A stretch of 64,000 nucleotides of DNA from assembly GCA_009760855.2 (NCBI GenBank), contig WPIO01000006.1, forward strand, positions 2,592,501 through 2,656,500. The letters are read 5' to 3'. Of this stretch, positions 1 through 11,895 are shown in pieces (positions within the stretch are counted from its first letter, which is position 1; each line of letters starts with the position of its first letter). Source of the stretch: Cristatella mucedo (taxonomy: Eukaryota > Bryozoa > Phylactolaemata > Cristatellidae). Under the pieces are notes generated by a model. The model was not told the origin of the DNA, did not search any database, and saw only the letters and a program-made list of their open reading frames with translations. A program made the translations under genes and the position numbers.

Positions 1-1384
1 TTCTTATTCTCCACATGTCTCAAACCAGTTGCTTCTATTTCTAAACAATATTTAATGGTTATGATCTAGTTGAGTTACAGCATTCCGATAACACGATGCA
101 CCGTTGTATGTGTTGATCAGTGATATTTCGCACCGCCTTTTCAGTCTTCTATGTTTTCACTGCCCTAACTTGAAAACATAATAGACTTCACAGATCTGCT
201 AAGATATAGTTCAATTTGTGTCAAACTTATATATACACTCAGGTTAATCGACCCTTCTCCAAAGCCGATTTATTTGTAGCCACCTATTGTCGATTTGCTT
301 TGCTGGACATGGTTAGCTTATAAAGTGAAATTGTCAACTCTGCAGGTTATATATTCTGGCTGCTAGTTAGCTGTCTGCCCATGCTCATATTTATTTTTAG
401 CGGGCACTTTCCAAACGGGTCGTTCTCTTTGTCAGGTTTAAAGAAATGAACCGCAAGTTAATGGATCCTCTTGGCTGCAACTCTTCCAAGCTGTTTGGAG
501 ACTGGTGGCCCCAGTATGATCCACGATACACTACGTTGATAAAACCTTCGTAGGATCGATCTTAAAGGGTTGCCTGTCGATCGCGGTGTGTTGGCTTTGT
601 ATGGCCTTTACGTTCCATGTGCATGATTTAAACCGAAGGTCTATCTTTTCAAAATATGCAAAAATGCTCACCTGTCGATCCAGTTATTTTTCAGGGCATT
701 CAGTACTCTTCGGGCGAGCAGATAGTCGCTGTGAGCAGTGATTATTTATACTAAGCTGGCTTGCATCAACTCAAGCTTTGTAAAGAGAACTGCAAGCGTA
801 TGTGTGTGGCCTGTGCCTGAATCACTTTGAAGCTAAGACGGGCTGTGCAGAACTCTTTGGCTTCTGAATGATGCACAGGTGTCACCGGTCATTTTCCATC
901 GACCGTCCATATACTGCATGCAGCCGAACCTCTATAATCGAGTGTTATTTTATGTGGACTACTTTAAAATATATATATATATATTTGGTTGTTAAACAGT
1001 GTCTTTTATCTGGAGAAAATAAAAATTCGCAGAGTTCGTAGACTTGTTCGAGATATTTTTGCATTACTCAGAGGCTTTCAATTGGCCAAACTATGGCTGG
1101 GACATCTTTGAAGGTTGGTGATATTCCTGAATAATTCGTGAGTCTAATGGCATCAGCGCTTGCCCTGGGCTATTGCTAGGTATTTATACAACACCAGCTG
1201 CTTATACTAGCCTACATAAGACGCTCTTGTCTATAATGGGCCAACCGACCTTAGCCTGAATTACCTACCCGAGTGGTAACGACAAGGTCTGCCGACTGCT
1301 GGAAAGCTGGCCGATTGCAGCTAATTTTGTATCTGCGTCTGCAACTCCACAAAGCCACAAAAACTATGGGGGTATTACGCAGGA
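1..1384. other. No gene recognised
   Basis: AT-rich unique-looking sequence with no long reading frame and no repeat family that recurs elsewhere in the window. A short (TA)n tract lies near 968-982. Confidence 0.5.
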
Positions 1385-1745
1385 CAGTTTTGTATAGCGC
1401 ACTCGCTGCGTAAGAGGCATTCGGTAGCCAACAGACTTCTTCTCACGCAACAAAGAGAATGTGGGAAGCATAGCAGAGTCAGGAGAGCAGTTGCATTAGT
1501 GAGTAGCATGGAAGTAGCAGCTCAGGACCGCTGAAAAGGATGAGCCATAGTCAGCAGCAGGAGAGTATTTGTCGTTGCATAAGAATTGTGGAAGCGAGTT
1601 CCACAGTCTACGACCTGCAGAGCTAAAGCTTCTGTCGCCAACGGTCTTTAAGCGGAGGAACGGAACAGCTAATTTATTGTCCACACAGGACTTGAGGGCT
1701 CGAAGAGGCTGAAACTGGTGCAGTAGTTCAGCTAGGTATGAAGGA
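1385..1745 (-). mobile_element. LINE family B fragment (3' end)
   Basis: The minus strand encodes the C-terminal end of a non-LTR reverse-transcriptase ORF, with the typical GDRSFSSAGRRLWNSLP block. It is followed by a tail ending in a TATACAAAAC-like segment. The same tail and coding block recur at 5760-6110, 11230-11650 and (tail only) 56207-56310, which defines a family distinct from the commoner family A. It is truncated and not functional. Confidence 0.75.
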
Positions 1746-1869
1746 GCCAAGCCGTGGTGGATCTTTTTGGGTCAGCATGAGAACTTTTGATCTTTTGCTC
1801 TTTATCCGTTGATCAGGTCCTAGCTCAGTTGGTGGTTCAGATCCTGTCTCACTTGGAGACTCCAGAGTG

Positions 1870-2475
1870 TCGCTTTTCAATCGTGAGTGTCGCAGTTGCC
1901 ACAAAACGCCACGACTCTCGCCGACCTGCACTGGCTTCTAGTCAAGCAGCGCATCGACTTAAAGGTTTTGTGGCTCACTTTTAGGTCCCTTCATTCTTTG
2001 GCTCCAGCCTACCTCTAAGATCCAGTGCACCGCCAGGCTAAGCATCGTAATACCTACTTTTTGGAATCTAATCGTATACCTATCTATACCTCGTATGTAT
2101 CTCAAATCCTTTGGAAACCGTGCCTTTAGTTCTTATGCTCCCAAAGTGTGGAACTCACTCCCGATTGGCGTCGCGACATCCTCTCACTTGACCACATTTA
2201 AAAACAGATTAAAACGTGTCAATTTATCACAGCATTAGTGGGTCCTCGTGATTCGTACTTTGTCTGCCTATGTGTGCTGACATTTGACTGTGACATATGA
2301 CTTATGGCTGTGCATGCTGACCCTGAGCATGTCACCTCAAATCATATAATGCTTGTTGTCATTGAGCATGCTACCACTAACCATTCGACTCTACTTCCTT
2401 TGCAGCAAATGTAAAGTGCCTAGAAAGAGATTGAGTTCTCTTGAGTGGGCTATGACAAATGTATTATGACACTCA
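1870..2475 (+). mobile_element. LINE family A fragment, degenerate
   Basis: Matches the last third of the family A ORF (the block after the RT domain, ending in a PKxWNSLP-like segment) and its 3' tail with the AGAGATTGAGTTCTCT motif. Several frame disruptions break the ORF. A second, longer copy follows immediately in the same orientation. Confidence 0.7.
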
Positions 2476-2489
2476 GTGTACCGTTGCTT

Positions 2490-3575
2490 TGGTCCCTCCC
2501 AGCCTTCGAGCACCTCAAATTCTCTCAACTCACTTGCTGCATGTATTGATGACATCCACACATGGATGGCAGCAAATTTTCTAAAACTAAACGATGATAA
2601 AACTAACTTACTAGTTATGGGCAAACCCAGTGTGATTCAGAAATAGGAAAGGCTGACGCTGAAAATTGGCTCTGCCAGCATATCTCCTGTTGAATCAGCT
2701 CGAAATCTATGTGTCATATTCCAAAGCGACCTCTCGTTAGACGATCATATCAGTTCCACAATCAAGTCTGCCTACTTTCAGCTACATAACATTGCTAAAA
2801 TTCGGGCTTGTTTAGATAAGGATACCACGTCTGTTGGTCCATGCATTTGTGACATCCCATCTTGACTTCTGTAACTCACTGCTTGCTGGCCTACCGCCAT
2901 GTGCAATCAGGCGATTACAGCTGATGCAAAACTCTGCAGCTAGGCTTGTCTGTCGTGAGCGTCGCAGTTGCCACATCATACCACTTCTCGCCGACCTGCA
3001 CTGACTACCAGTCAAGCAACGGATCGACTTCAAGGTTTTGTCCCTCACTTTTAGGTCCCTTCATTCTTTGGCTCCAGCCTATCTCTCCGATACACTCCCC
3101 CCATCAGGCCAAGCATCGTACCACCCGCTTTTCGGAATCCAACAGTCTACCAATACTTCGTACAAACCTCAAATCCTTTGGAGACCATTCATTTAGTTCG
3201 TATGCTCCTAAAGTCTGGGACTCACTCGCGACTTGCGTCACAACATTCCCTGACTTGACCACGTTTAAAAAGAACTTAAAAACACCTACCTTGGACAGCA
3301 TTTAGTGGGTCCCTGTTATTCATCCTTCACGTGCTTATGCGTGCTGACACTGTGCATGCTGCCACTAACCACATTTGCATGCTGACCCTGTGCATGTCAC
3401 CCTAACCGTGTTATTCGTGTTGTTTGTTTATCAAGCATGATATTACTCACCATTCAATCGCGTTTCCCTTTGCAGCAAATGTAAAGCGCCTCGAAAGAGA
3501 CTGAGTTCTCTGAGGGTGCTTTATCAAGTGCAGTATTATTATTATTATATTATTATTAATATTATTATTTCCGGT
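2490..3575 (+). mobile_element. LINE family A copy with (ATT)n tail
   Basis: Carries the segment downstream of the RT catalytic motif ([20 protein letters not shown]-like), the thumb/C-terminal region, the shared 3' UTR and an ATT-rich microsatellite tail at 3536-3570. It is 5' truncated and holds in-frame stops and indels. The family is CR1/L2-like by the look of the encoded protein; that clade assignment is an inference. Confidence 0.8.
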
Positions 3576-3831
3576 AGCTTCTTTGAATGCAGAGATTGAG
3601 GAGCTTCACAGAATTGAGGAACCGAAGCCTCTAGCTTTTTTTTTTATTGAGAGACGGAAGTCCGGGAATGTTGCTATCTCAGAGATGAACTCTCTGGTCT
3701 TGTCTATCCAGCTGACAAAGAAGCTAGAAAAGCGATCGCGAATGGGTCAACTAGGTTCTGGAGTTAACCTGGAGGTGGTAAAGCAGACGGAGGATGGTGG
3801 AGATCAGCATTTGTGGATTGTGCACCTGTGA
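3576..3831 (+). CDS. Unassigned open frame, possible terminal exon
   Basis: An 82-codon frame (first codon shown is TTG, so it has no ATG start) runs to a TGA. It is preceded by a possible acceptor (TTTCCGGTAG at 3565-3574) that lies immediately after the LINE tail. The peptide is charged and non-repetitive (EIEELHRIEEPKP ... TEDGGDQHLWIVHL), which looks more like coding sequence than its surroundings. I do not recognise the family, and no other exon of such a gene was found upstream. It could equally be chance. Confidence 0.25.
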
Positions 3832-4550
3832 TTCAACAACATTTTTATATAAGCTAGACTTGGCCTTTGCTAGGCTACATTGGTACGATCTACACTAGTC
3901 CTCGTATGACTGTCGATGGACGGTCAGTCCTGATCTTTTGTACGCTCTCTTAAGCTTGTACTTGGTAGGCCTAGCTAGTTAAACCACAGGCCGTCTGGGC
4001 GAGTGCACACAGACCTTAGTCAGAGGTGCACATTCGTAGAGCATGTCAGCTAGTGTCGTGTTATAGCATTCTACCAATGATGACAGGTTGGAAGAAGGCT
4101 TGAGCAGGGGCAACGAAGGTACTCGTGGGACTGCATCGATGCCAAGGGTAGAGGTTTTGCAATTCACAGATTAATCTAGATTCTGGGAAGGGCACTCACT
4201 ATAGACTGAAGGAAATCGGTGTGAGGTCAGATGAGCAGAATTTGGTAATAATAGATGACGATAGCAAATAATTTCAGGAGGAAGTTTGTGGTCGAGTGTG
4301 TCAAGCTTGATGTGCGAAATGTCATTCATGCACGTGAGTCTCAAGAGAAAATGAGTCAGTCAGTTAAATAAATCCTGGTGTTAGACAACTTAATAAAATA
4401 AGTTAATACTTAATGAATACAATAATAAATATAATTAATAAACAAAAACTTAATAAGTTAACAAATGTTAAAAATCACCTATAACGAGCAAGATGGATTT
4501 CTTTCGCACAGAATCAAAATGAAACTAGAGAAATCCGAAAAAAATATTTT
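3832..4550. other. No gene recognised
   Basis: Unique-looking sequence. The part from 4370 to 4460 is very AT-rich with repeated TTAATA-type words. Confidence 0.45.
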
Positions 4551-4554
4551 AGCC

Positions 4555-4715
4555 GATTCAATGGCCTCATTTGTATAGCGGTAAAATAGCCTTATTGGCT
4601 ATCGTTACCATTTACAGTTGACAATAAAGGGTCGCCCACTGCAGGATTTGAGCCCACGACCTCGATCGTGAAGAGCAAACACCTTACCTTCTAGACCATC
4701 ACAGAAGAGGATTTG
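4555..4715 (-). mobile_element. tRNA-derived SINE (family 2), minus strand
   Basis: Read on the minus strand, a tRNA-like head (GGTAAGGTGTTTGC..., then a GGGCTCAAATCC B-box) is followed by GGGCGACCCTTTATTG and a body ending in a TGAGGCCATTG segment. The same layout recurs at 14690-14900 (-), 30343-30505 (+), 34465-34790 (+), 53315-53490 (+) and 58335-58535 (+). Confidence 0.75.
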
Positions 4716-4719
4716 GTAC

Positions 4720-5755
4720 CTGGATATGATAGGCCACTGCCACTATTGGCAACTTGGTGTCGGATGAACTCAAGAGAAGAGATTTGAAAGACTGCTTGAG
4801 GGGACTGCAAACGGTTTGAAATCGAGGGAAGAACGTTTGACAAAAGCGATTCCTCTACCAGTTTTGAGCTATGTAGGGGCATGAAAGAATGAGAAGCCTG
4901 TCGGAGTGACGCCTGTTAAGGTCGGGAAGTTTGTCGATTTCAGCCCGATCTGTATCAAAGCAAACAAGTCGAGAATCGTCAAGATTCATGTCACGTATCA
5001 TCAGGGGTTTATTTCACATCGAACAAGTGCTCCAAGGGAAAACGTAAAGATTCACCGCCGGGGTTATAGTAGGCCCTGATGAGTACCAAATTAAACTGAA
5101 TCACGGCAGTGCTTGGCGAGATTTAGCTGGGCGACTCGAGACAATGCTTGGAATACCAAACAAGTGGTGAGGGGCGGGAACCACTGGCGATTGCCGTGGC
5201 TACGCGAAGGCTTTTTTTTTTAGCAACAACCAGTTCACGAACCCGATCAACTGCAACTAGGAAATGCATTTGAACGACGATATCAAAACGACAGTAGGCA
5301 AGCACGTTCCTACCTAATAGACAGGTTGCTAATAGCCGCGTTACTAAAGTCGTCACATGCATATGACATGTATAAGTGTATGATGTTATGCGTAGGATTT
5401 AGTCGATCTCGATAGGCAAAGCGGCACCAAATACTGTAGCGCCGTTCAATTAAAATGCCCTTTCGCCCAGAACAATCTCGAAGAATTATTTGCTCTAAAG
5501 CAATTTTTTAATGAGTCCGCCAAGCTTAATTGCGAGGGAGAAGATTTTGAGTATTACATATTTTAGAGTGATCAACCTGGTATTTATTCTGCTTTCAACA
5601 ACTTAAGCTCACCTCCAACCTGATTAGCGGCCTGTACGGCAAAGGGGCAAAACGCCTGGCGGCCGTCGAAGGAATTCGCCGGCCCTTGCCTAAAGTGACA
5701 CATTAGCCGCATTTTTGGGGATCTCTTTGTGGCTCACCAACTTACTTTCACGAGA
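4720..5755. other. No gene recognised
   Basis: No supported exon or recurring repeat was seen. A T9 run lies at 5212-5221. Confidence 0.45.
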
Positions 5756-5759
5756 ACCG

Positions 5760-6110
5760 CAGAGGCAACGCAATATAGCACTGGTCGCTCTAGCCGGAGC
5801 TCAGGGTAATTTTGCAGCGCCAGCGTACTGCTACTCGTTGCCCAGTTGCCGACTATGGCGCATCTTTTTCAGCGGTCCTGAACTGCTACTGCTATGCTAC
5901 TCACTACCTCAACTGCTCTCCTGACTCTGCTATGCTTCCCACTTTCTCTTTGTTGCGTGAGACGAAATCTGTTGGCTACCGAATGCGTACCGAAAGCCGC
6001 TTAGGCTGTGAGTGGTCTATACAAAACTCTCCTGCGTAACGCCCACACGGTCTTTATGACTTTGCGGAGTTACTGACGGAGATGCATCACATTGCATTAC
6101 TAGTTATGTC
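5760..6110 (+). mobile_element. LINE family B 3' fragment
   Basis: Plus-strand copy of the family B 3' end, ending with the segment GGCTGTGAGTGGTCTATAC and a short stretch reading into a TTTATGACTTTGCGGAGTT tail. The coding part is broken by frameshifts. Confidence 0.7.
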
Positions 6111-7815
6111 GTAGCCAACGCTGGGCCTGGGCTGACGACGCTGAAGACCACGAAGACGGGCCGAGTTCGGACGCTCAAACCTCACGCCCACGGGTTGCGA
6201 CTTATTCCTGCTTGTGTCGTTCGTTCTAGCTGTAAGGCATAGCACAATGCGATTTCGTATAGTGCGTACTTCCTTTGAGCTTACATAGACAAAGGGAACG
6301 GGAAGTCAAGGACCCGGACGAAGACACCGGCGATAGACATGAAAGGGGCGTGTCTGGCGGGCCACATGACCGCCGAACTCGACCGTTAGCCATGTGTAAT
6401 CGGCTGTTTCCTTTGACAACCTCACTCGACTGGTCCCTCATTGATTCGTTGCTGCCTTTGCTGGTCACTTCTCTAAGCCCTCCGTTAGTAGTTAAGCCCA
6501 GTCGTAGGCTTGCTTTTCCTCTGAAGAGTTCCTGCAGACCGGTCGAGTGTGTGCTTGCCGATAGATGGCCACGGGAGAGTCACATTTTGCTAACACGCCC
6601 TCCTTTCCAAGGGCCGAGTATTCAAATCGCGTCGTCCGCATTATTGCTGCCGTGCTTCGTGAAATACTGCTTAAAATAGCTTATTCAAATAAGGAAAAGC
6701 AGAGCCGGTGACTAGCGCACTGATTGGTCGAACGGATCGGGGTATTGGCATAAAAATCAGACAGGTTGATTCTGGCCTACTTTATGCCTCGGAAAGACTA
6801 GTGTCTTTCCTCCTACCACATACCTGCATGTAGCAATGCCCGATTCAATGAGAAAACCTGCTAGAGCGATCCTTATATCAATCAGCACAGAAAATTACTT
6901 AAACAGCTATGCCGAAGTACCTGCTTGTATAGTGCTCCATTGGATTTATCTGGCTGGCACCACTTTCTTTACTTTATATTTCAATTTCCCGCAAAGCAGA
7001 ATCCTTAATTTGATTTGGTAGCCTTGATTTCCACTTATATATTGATTGAAGTGGTATCTAAAGCATCGAAGCTCGAGCGAATAGTCTTTATATTTGCAAG
7101 CAGATCGGGTGCTCTTACTTTCACAGCTGACAATGCAAGGGACTTTTATAAGATTTTGAAAACAATCATGTATGGTTATCGCTATGCCATTACTACCGTA
7201 GTTGGATGCGTATGCCAGGCAACTCACTACCAAGAATCAATCAAAAACCTGTCCACATGAGGATTCCACAGTTGCATTCGTACACAAGATGGCCGCCGGG
7301 AGTTTATGGGCCTTCTAACTGGGCGACTCCAGTGATGCGCAAAGGTATGATGGGATGGAAAATGGATGATGGGATGAAGGGATGAAGGGATGATGCAATC
7401 CTTTGGGCACGAGCATTTGTTTTGGTCGGTATACTTGATGCTGACTTGAGCGGTGTTATCGGCTGCTTTGATATCATGCTGGAGCTCGCTTTGTCGGGCT
7501 CATTGTGGATTTTTTTAGGTACCTCATTCGTTGTCGCCCAAAGTGAAACTTTAATGAAACCACATATTCAACCACTCTCCGAGCTATTATTTCTGTAAGC
7601 GGACCATGGATGTTTTCCAGCAACAATGTTGCATTTAATTTTCTATAGCTTGCACAGCTTACCTTCCTAATGAGCTTAGCTCAACGTATTGCTTTCTCGA
7701 TTGCAGAATACCCAGAGACGACCATTCTTCATAGCAGCCTTACAACAGAAGAAGCCTGCTCGCCTTTAACGACCAAAGCCTTACTCGCGAACCCAGAGGC
7801 GTGTGCAAAGCGCCT
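6111..7815. other. No gene recognised; short GGATGA tandem array
   Basis: A 134-codon frame at 6275-6679 has no recognisable domain and no splice context. A short tandem array of GATGGGATGAAGG-type units lies at 7346-7395. Nothing else was recognised. Confidence 0.45.
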
Positions 7816-7816
7816 G

Positions 7817-7817
7817 G

Positions 7818-7851
<34 letters not shown>

Positions 7852-8335
7852 ACTGACAAAGCACCCTCACAGAACTTAGTCTCTTTCTAGGCGCTTTACA
7901 TGTGTTGAAAAGGAAACACGATCGAATGATGAGTGGTATCGTGCATGATAACATGAATAACATGGTTAGGGGTGACATGCGCAGGGTCAGCATGCAAGTG
8001 TGGTTGGTGGCAGTATGCAACAGTGTCAGCACGCATAAGCACATAAAGGACGAATCACAGGGACCCACTAAATGCTGTCCTAAAACGGGGCGTTTTTAAT
8101 TTCTTTTTAAATGTGGTCAGGTCAGGGGATGTTGTGACGCAAGTCGGAAGTGAGTTCCAGGCTTTGGGAGCATGCAAACTAAATGCACAGTCTCCAAAGC
8201 ATTTGAGATACATGCGAGGTATAGGTAAGCAGTTAGATTCCGAGAAGCATGTGGTACGATGCTTAGCCTGCAGGGGCAGTAGATCTGATAGGTTGACTGA
8301 AGCCATAGAATGAAGGGACCTAAAAGTGAACGACA
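7817..8335 (-). mobile_element. LINE family A 3' end
   Basis: Begins (plus-strand view) with (AAT)n at 7819-7850, then the family A 3' UTR and the C-terminal coding block, ending near 8335 where homology stops abruptly. This is the usual 5'-truncated insertion. Confidence 0.85.
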
Positions 8336-8899
8336 GAATAAGAGGTCATACGGCACAATGCCACTGTATATTTTTAAAATGGAAATGCATAGGTAGTTAT
8401 TCTGCTCTGCACCGAAACTCTCTGCGACCATCCCATATAGTCCTCACGAATGTGGAACCCATGAGAAGCTACGGTCATGACGTCTCTAGTGACCGCAGCC
8501 ATTACGCCAAGGTGGTTGACAGTGTTGAGCACGCCTTACTGCGTAATTCTTACAGCTAAAGGTGCTCATGGCAGCGTCGTGACGTCGAGTCAGTCGCAGG
8601 CAGTTGTTGATTTTCATATACAAGCTGGTTCTCTACCGCTATATAAATGAAACTGTTTAAATCATTTGACTTCCACTTTTTGTATAGCTTTGCACCACAA
8701 GAACGACTTATTATTTTTAATCAGTCTTAGCTGAACCCATCAAACTCTCCTGCGCCTATACGGCGGCCAGTCACAGTTGACGATAGGTCTGAAAAAGTGA
8801 AAGGCTCCAGAAAATGCCTTTGGACTATTGCGTTGGAAAGTTGGGCCCTTTCTTACGAGTGAAGCCTAAGATAATCACTCAGCCGATGAGGGCAAATTG
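8336..8899. other. No gene recognised
   Basis: Unique-looking sequence without a supported exon. Confidence 0.4.
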
Positions 8900-8903
8900 G
8901 GGC

Positions 8904-8985
8904 TAATAATAATGATAATAATAACAATACATTTGATATAGCGCCCTCAGAGAACTCAGACAGCATCTAGTCATTTGAGGCAGCG
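8904..8985 (-). mobile_element. LINE family A tail remnant
   Basis: AAT-rich tract followed by TAGCGCCCTCAGAGAACTC, the start of the family A 3' tail read on the opposite strand. Only about 80 bp remain. Confidence 0.6.
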
Positions 8986-10185
8986 GCTCTATAGGGTCAA
9001 CATGTGAAGAGATATAAAAGAGCGGTGCAAATCTAGCTGGGCATTTTGTTCCAAGATAGGGCCCATGATGCCTCCCAGGATGCACCATTACAGCGTTATC
9101 GTGTGAGCACTTTCGTTATCGTTATCGTGTGAACGAGCCGCTGTTAAAACGTCAGTGCGATAAATCAGCCAGATTTTGAATGATCGAATGATTGAATATT
9201 TGCGGCTCCTGATTTATAAAGTCTACGAAACGATTATGCGATTATCTATAGCCCGGGTAGCATAAAACAAAAATGTTTACGAATTTGGCCAAGGCATTTG
9301 AGCTGATTTGAGCTCAAGGTTACAGAGCCGTTGGCGTGCGTATTGGCAGATGCTGAACGCCTGTAACCCTTCGCTCTATCAATTAGACTTCTCTCCGTTA
9401 TATATCGTGGACTTTTTATGTCAAGGTAGGGGCGCTCTTCGTCGCTGCTATGCTCCACGACTGTCTTCATACCTTCGTGCATTGGTGCATTTGCACGCTA
9501 GCCGTGACGCAGGTTCAGACGTCACCAGTACTCGTCGCGTGTCTGCTGAGAATAACACCGTAACGAGCACTATGTTTGCGGCCTAGTTCTTTCAGGACCT
9601 GGGAGCCGCACACCCCGCTCGTAACCCTGTTGACTTGAAACAGTTGTCGACAGATCCCCCAGACATAACCTGGTGCAGGAGGCTGCAACGACCTTAACGT
9701 CATTAAGCGGAAATAAAACATATCTTTAAGCTTAATACACGTACATTCAAGTACAGTTGCCTCAGACGTACCACTTACTGAAGCCGCTAGCTCAAGCGCA
9801 GCGGGTGGCAATGCTGGAATGCGAGAATACGAGCCCTACGTACTTAGCAGACGTGACGTCAAACAGCGAGTTTTTAGCATATCAACCCAGAAGTAAATTT
9901 ATGGCTGCATACGTGTATTTCCAGTTACAGCTAGGAGAAGAAGCTGAGTAATTAAGTTGAATAGCCTGGGCTGAGCAAGCGACAGTCTCACCCGAACAGC
10001 TTCCTCCAAGGGAAACGCAGCCAGCCTCTATGATTTTCCTGTTTTTTCTGTAAGCCTTCTGTTTTCATTTATCCAGTAGCTAGCAATTTATATCTGCAAT
10101 ATTTTTTTCGGAAGAACTTAAGCGTCCTTCTATATATAATACGCGTTCTGGAGGTTACGCACACTCGGGGTATTGGTAAGGTTTT
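8986..10185. other. No gene recognised
   Basis: Contains a short array of CGTTATCG units near 9092-9135. Frames at 9308-9586 and 9515-9811 overlap on opposite strands and show no domain. Confidence 0.4.
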
Positions 10186-10189
10186 CTTC

Positions 10190-10465
10190 GAACTTAAAAC
10201 ACAAATATTTAGGACAGCATTTAGTGGGTCCCTGTGATTCATCCTTAATGCGCTTATGCGTGCTGACACTGTGCATGCTTCCACATTTGCATGCTGACCA
10301 TGTGCATGTCAACCCTAACCGTGTTATTCATGTTCTTTATCAAGCATGATATTACTCACCATTCAATTGCATTTCCATTTGCAGAAAATTTAAAGCGCCT
10401 AGAGAGAGATTGAGTTCTCTGAGGGCGCTTTATCAAGTGCATTATTATTATTATTATTACTATTA
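10190..10465 (+). mobile_element. LINE family A 3' tail upstream of the NDUFB4-like gene
   Basis: Shares the 3' UTR seen in the other copies (TTTAGTGGGTCCCTGTGATT, TGAGTTCTCTGAGGGCGC) and ends in (ATT)n. It stops about 70 bp before the NDUFB4-like start codon. Confidence 0.85.
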
Positions 10466-10537
10466 CCTGGGCTACGCTTCCCGTCGCTAGGCCTGATAAA
10501 AAGCGGCGAGAATGGATTCGTTGTGCTTAACCAGAAA

Positions 10538-10696
10538 ATGGCGGATCGCGTATGGGACCCCAAAAAAGTCTACGATGCGAGCGCCGAAGAAATCCGAGCC
10601 GCTCACGAGCGAGCAGCAGCGAGAGCCCAGCTGAAAGCTGAATTTCAGAAGAAAGTGACAAATCCGATGCGAGGCACCCAGAACGGTGGCTACATA
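10538..10696 (+). CDS. NDUFB4: NDUFB4-like exon 1
   Basis: Encodes residues 1-53 and ends phase 0 at donor GTAAGC. An upstream ATG at 10512 opens a short frame that overlaps the start in another phase. Confidence 0.82.
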
Positions 10697-11895
10697 GTAA
10701 GCTTTACTCGGCGATTCGGAGAACGGTGCGGCAACGCTTGTTTGGTAGATGCTCGCCGTCGTGCCGCCGAGCTACGCTGAGCAGCACACGGCCACTTAGA
10801 GTAACTTGCTGCGGCTTAGAAGTGAAGAAACGAATGAAGAAGAGCCTCGACCGCAGGCCTGGCGGCTGCTGCGCTTGCAGCCGTGCGAACCGCGGACCGC
10901 GCCCGTCGCCGCTTTGCGACCGCGGGCTGGCGCCCGTCGCAACTTCGCGAACCCTTGTGTATTCGTGAGCCCACTACGGGCGCTTGGATCGCCTTTCATA
11001 GCTCGCTTCTTACGCTGCTCTCTAATATGATCCGAAGGAGAACCACGTCGACCACACCCCCATGGAGACCAACAAGAGCGTTGTGACTTGCTTTATTCAC
11101 CCCTTCTAGCACAAGGGATCTCTGAGCACATGAGAATGTTAAGCCGTAATGCACAGCGGTGAGCAAATTTTTATTTTTTGCTAGAGTGAAAGGGAAATGT
11201 CTATAAACGTGCGATGTGACGGCTTGGCTTCATAATACCTAGCTGAACTGCTGCACCAGTTTCAGCCTCTTCGTGCCCTCAGGTCCTGTATGGACAATAA
11301 ATCGGCTGTTCCATTCCTCCACTTAAAGACCGTTGGCGACAGAAGCTTTTGCTCTGCAGGTTATAGGCTGCGGAACTCACTTCCACAATTCTTACGAATT
11401 CTTATGATATCTACTTTCCAGCTGCTGACTATGGCCCATCCTCTCCAGCCGTCCTAAGCTGCTACTTACCTGCTACTCACTACATCAACTGCTCACCTGA
11501 ATCAGCCACGCTTCTCACTTTCTCTTTGTTGCGTTAGATGCAGTCTGTTGACAACCGAATGCATACCGGAAGCTGCATAGGCTGTGAGTGCGCCATACAA
11601 AACTCTCCTGACCCACATAGTCTTTGTGGAGTTACAGACAGATACACACGCATGCACACACACTGCATGACAAGCCGCTTTGTGTGAAGCATTAAGGCGA
11701 ATTCGTTGAGCCTGCGGGCATTCTCATGGCGTTCCTCTCGTGTTTGTTTAGTTTGACCCAGCGATACAGCGGTACATGTCAATGAGAGCGACAATGTACG
11801 ATCATTTTCGAGCCACCCCGAAAACGTCGTTCTTGGGATTTATGCTGATTGCATTTCCCATTATCATAACCACTGTGGGTGCAACTCGTGATCGG
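10538..11895 (+). CDS. NDUFB4: NADH dehydrogenase 1 beta subcomplex subunit 4-like (partial)
   Basis: Accessory subunit of mitochondrial complex I, a small single-pass protein of the inner-membrane arm. Two exons are visible, 10538-10696 and 11752-11895, joined in phase 0 and giving residues 1-101. Residues 11-36 (YDASAEEI ... ERAAARAQLKAEF) follow the family's N-terminal helix with its RAQLK motif. Residues 72-101 carry the FRATPKTSF block, then a hydrophobic segment (80-97) and the basic ending TRDR. The start ATG has a good context (AAAATGG). The donors are GTAAGC and GTAAGT and the acceptor is TTTGTTTAG. The usual length is near 130 residues, so about 20-30 C-terminal residues are missing. 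I could not fix the last exon: AG at 12338 would add KECVLK and a stop, while the frame from about 12143 reads an unrelated peptide. A LINE family B fragment sits in intron 1. Confidence 0.82.
11230..11650 (+). mobile_element. LINE family B fragment in NDUFB4-like intron 1
   Basis: Encodes the block LRALRS-like, KTVGDRSFCSAG and RNSLPQFL, followed by the family B tail. It has internal stops. It lies between the two NDUFB4-like exons in the same orientation. Confidence 0.75.
11752..11895 (+). CDS. NDUFB4: NDUFB4-like exon 2
   Basis: Phase 0 in and out, 48 codons (residues 54-101), carrying the FRATPKTSF motif and the transmembrane segment. The donor is GTAAGT. Confidence 0.82.

Noticed and set aside
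6275-6679. 134-codon plus-strand frame
   Set aside because: No domain, no splice support and an equally open frame on the other strand.
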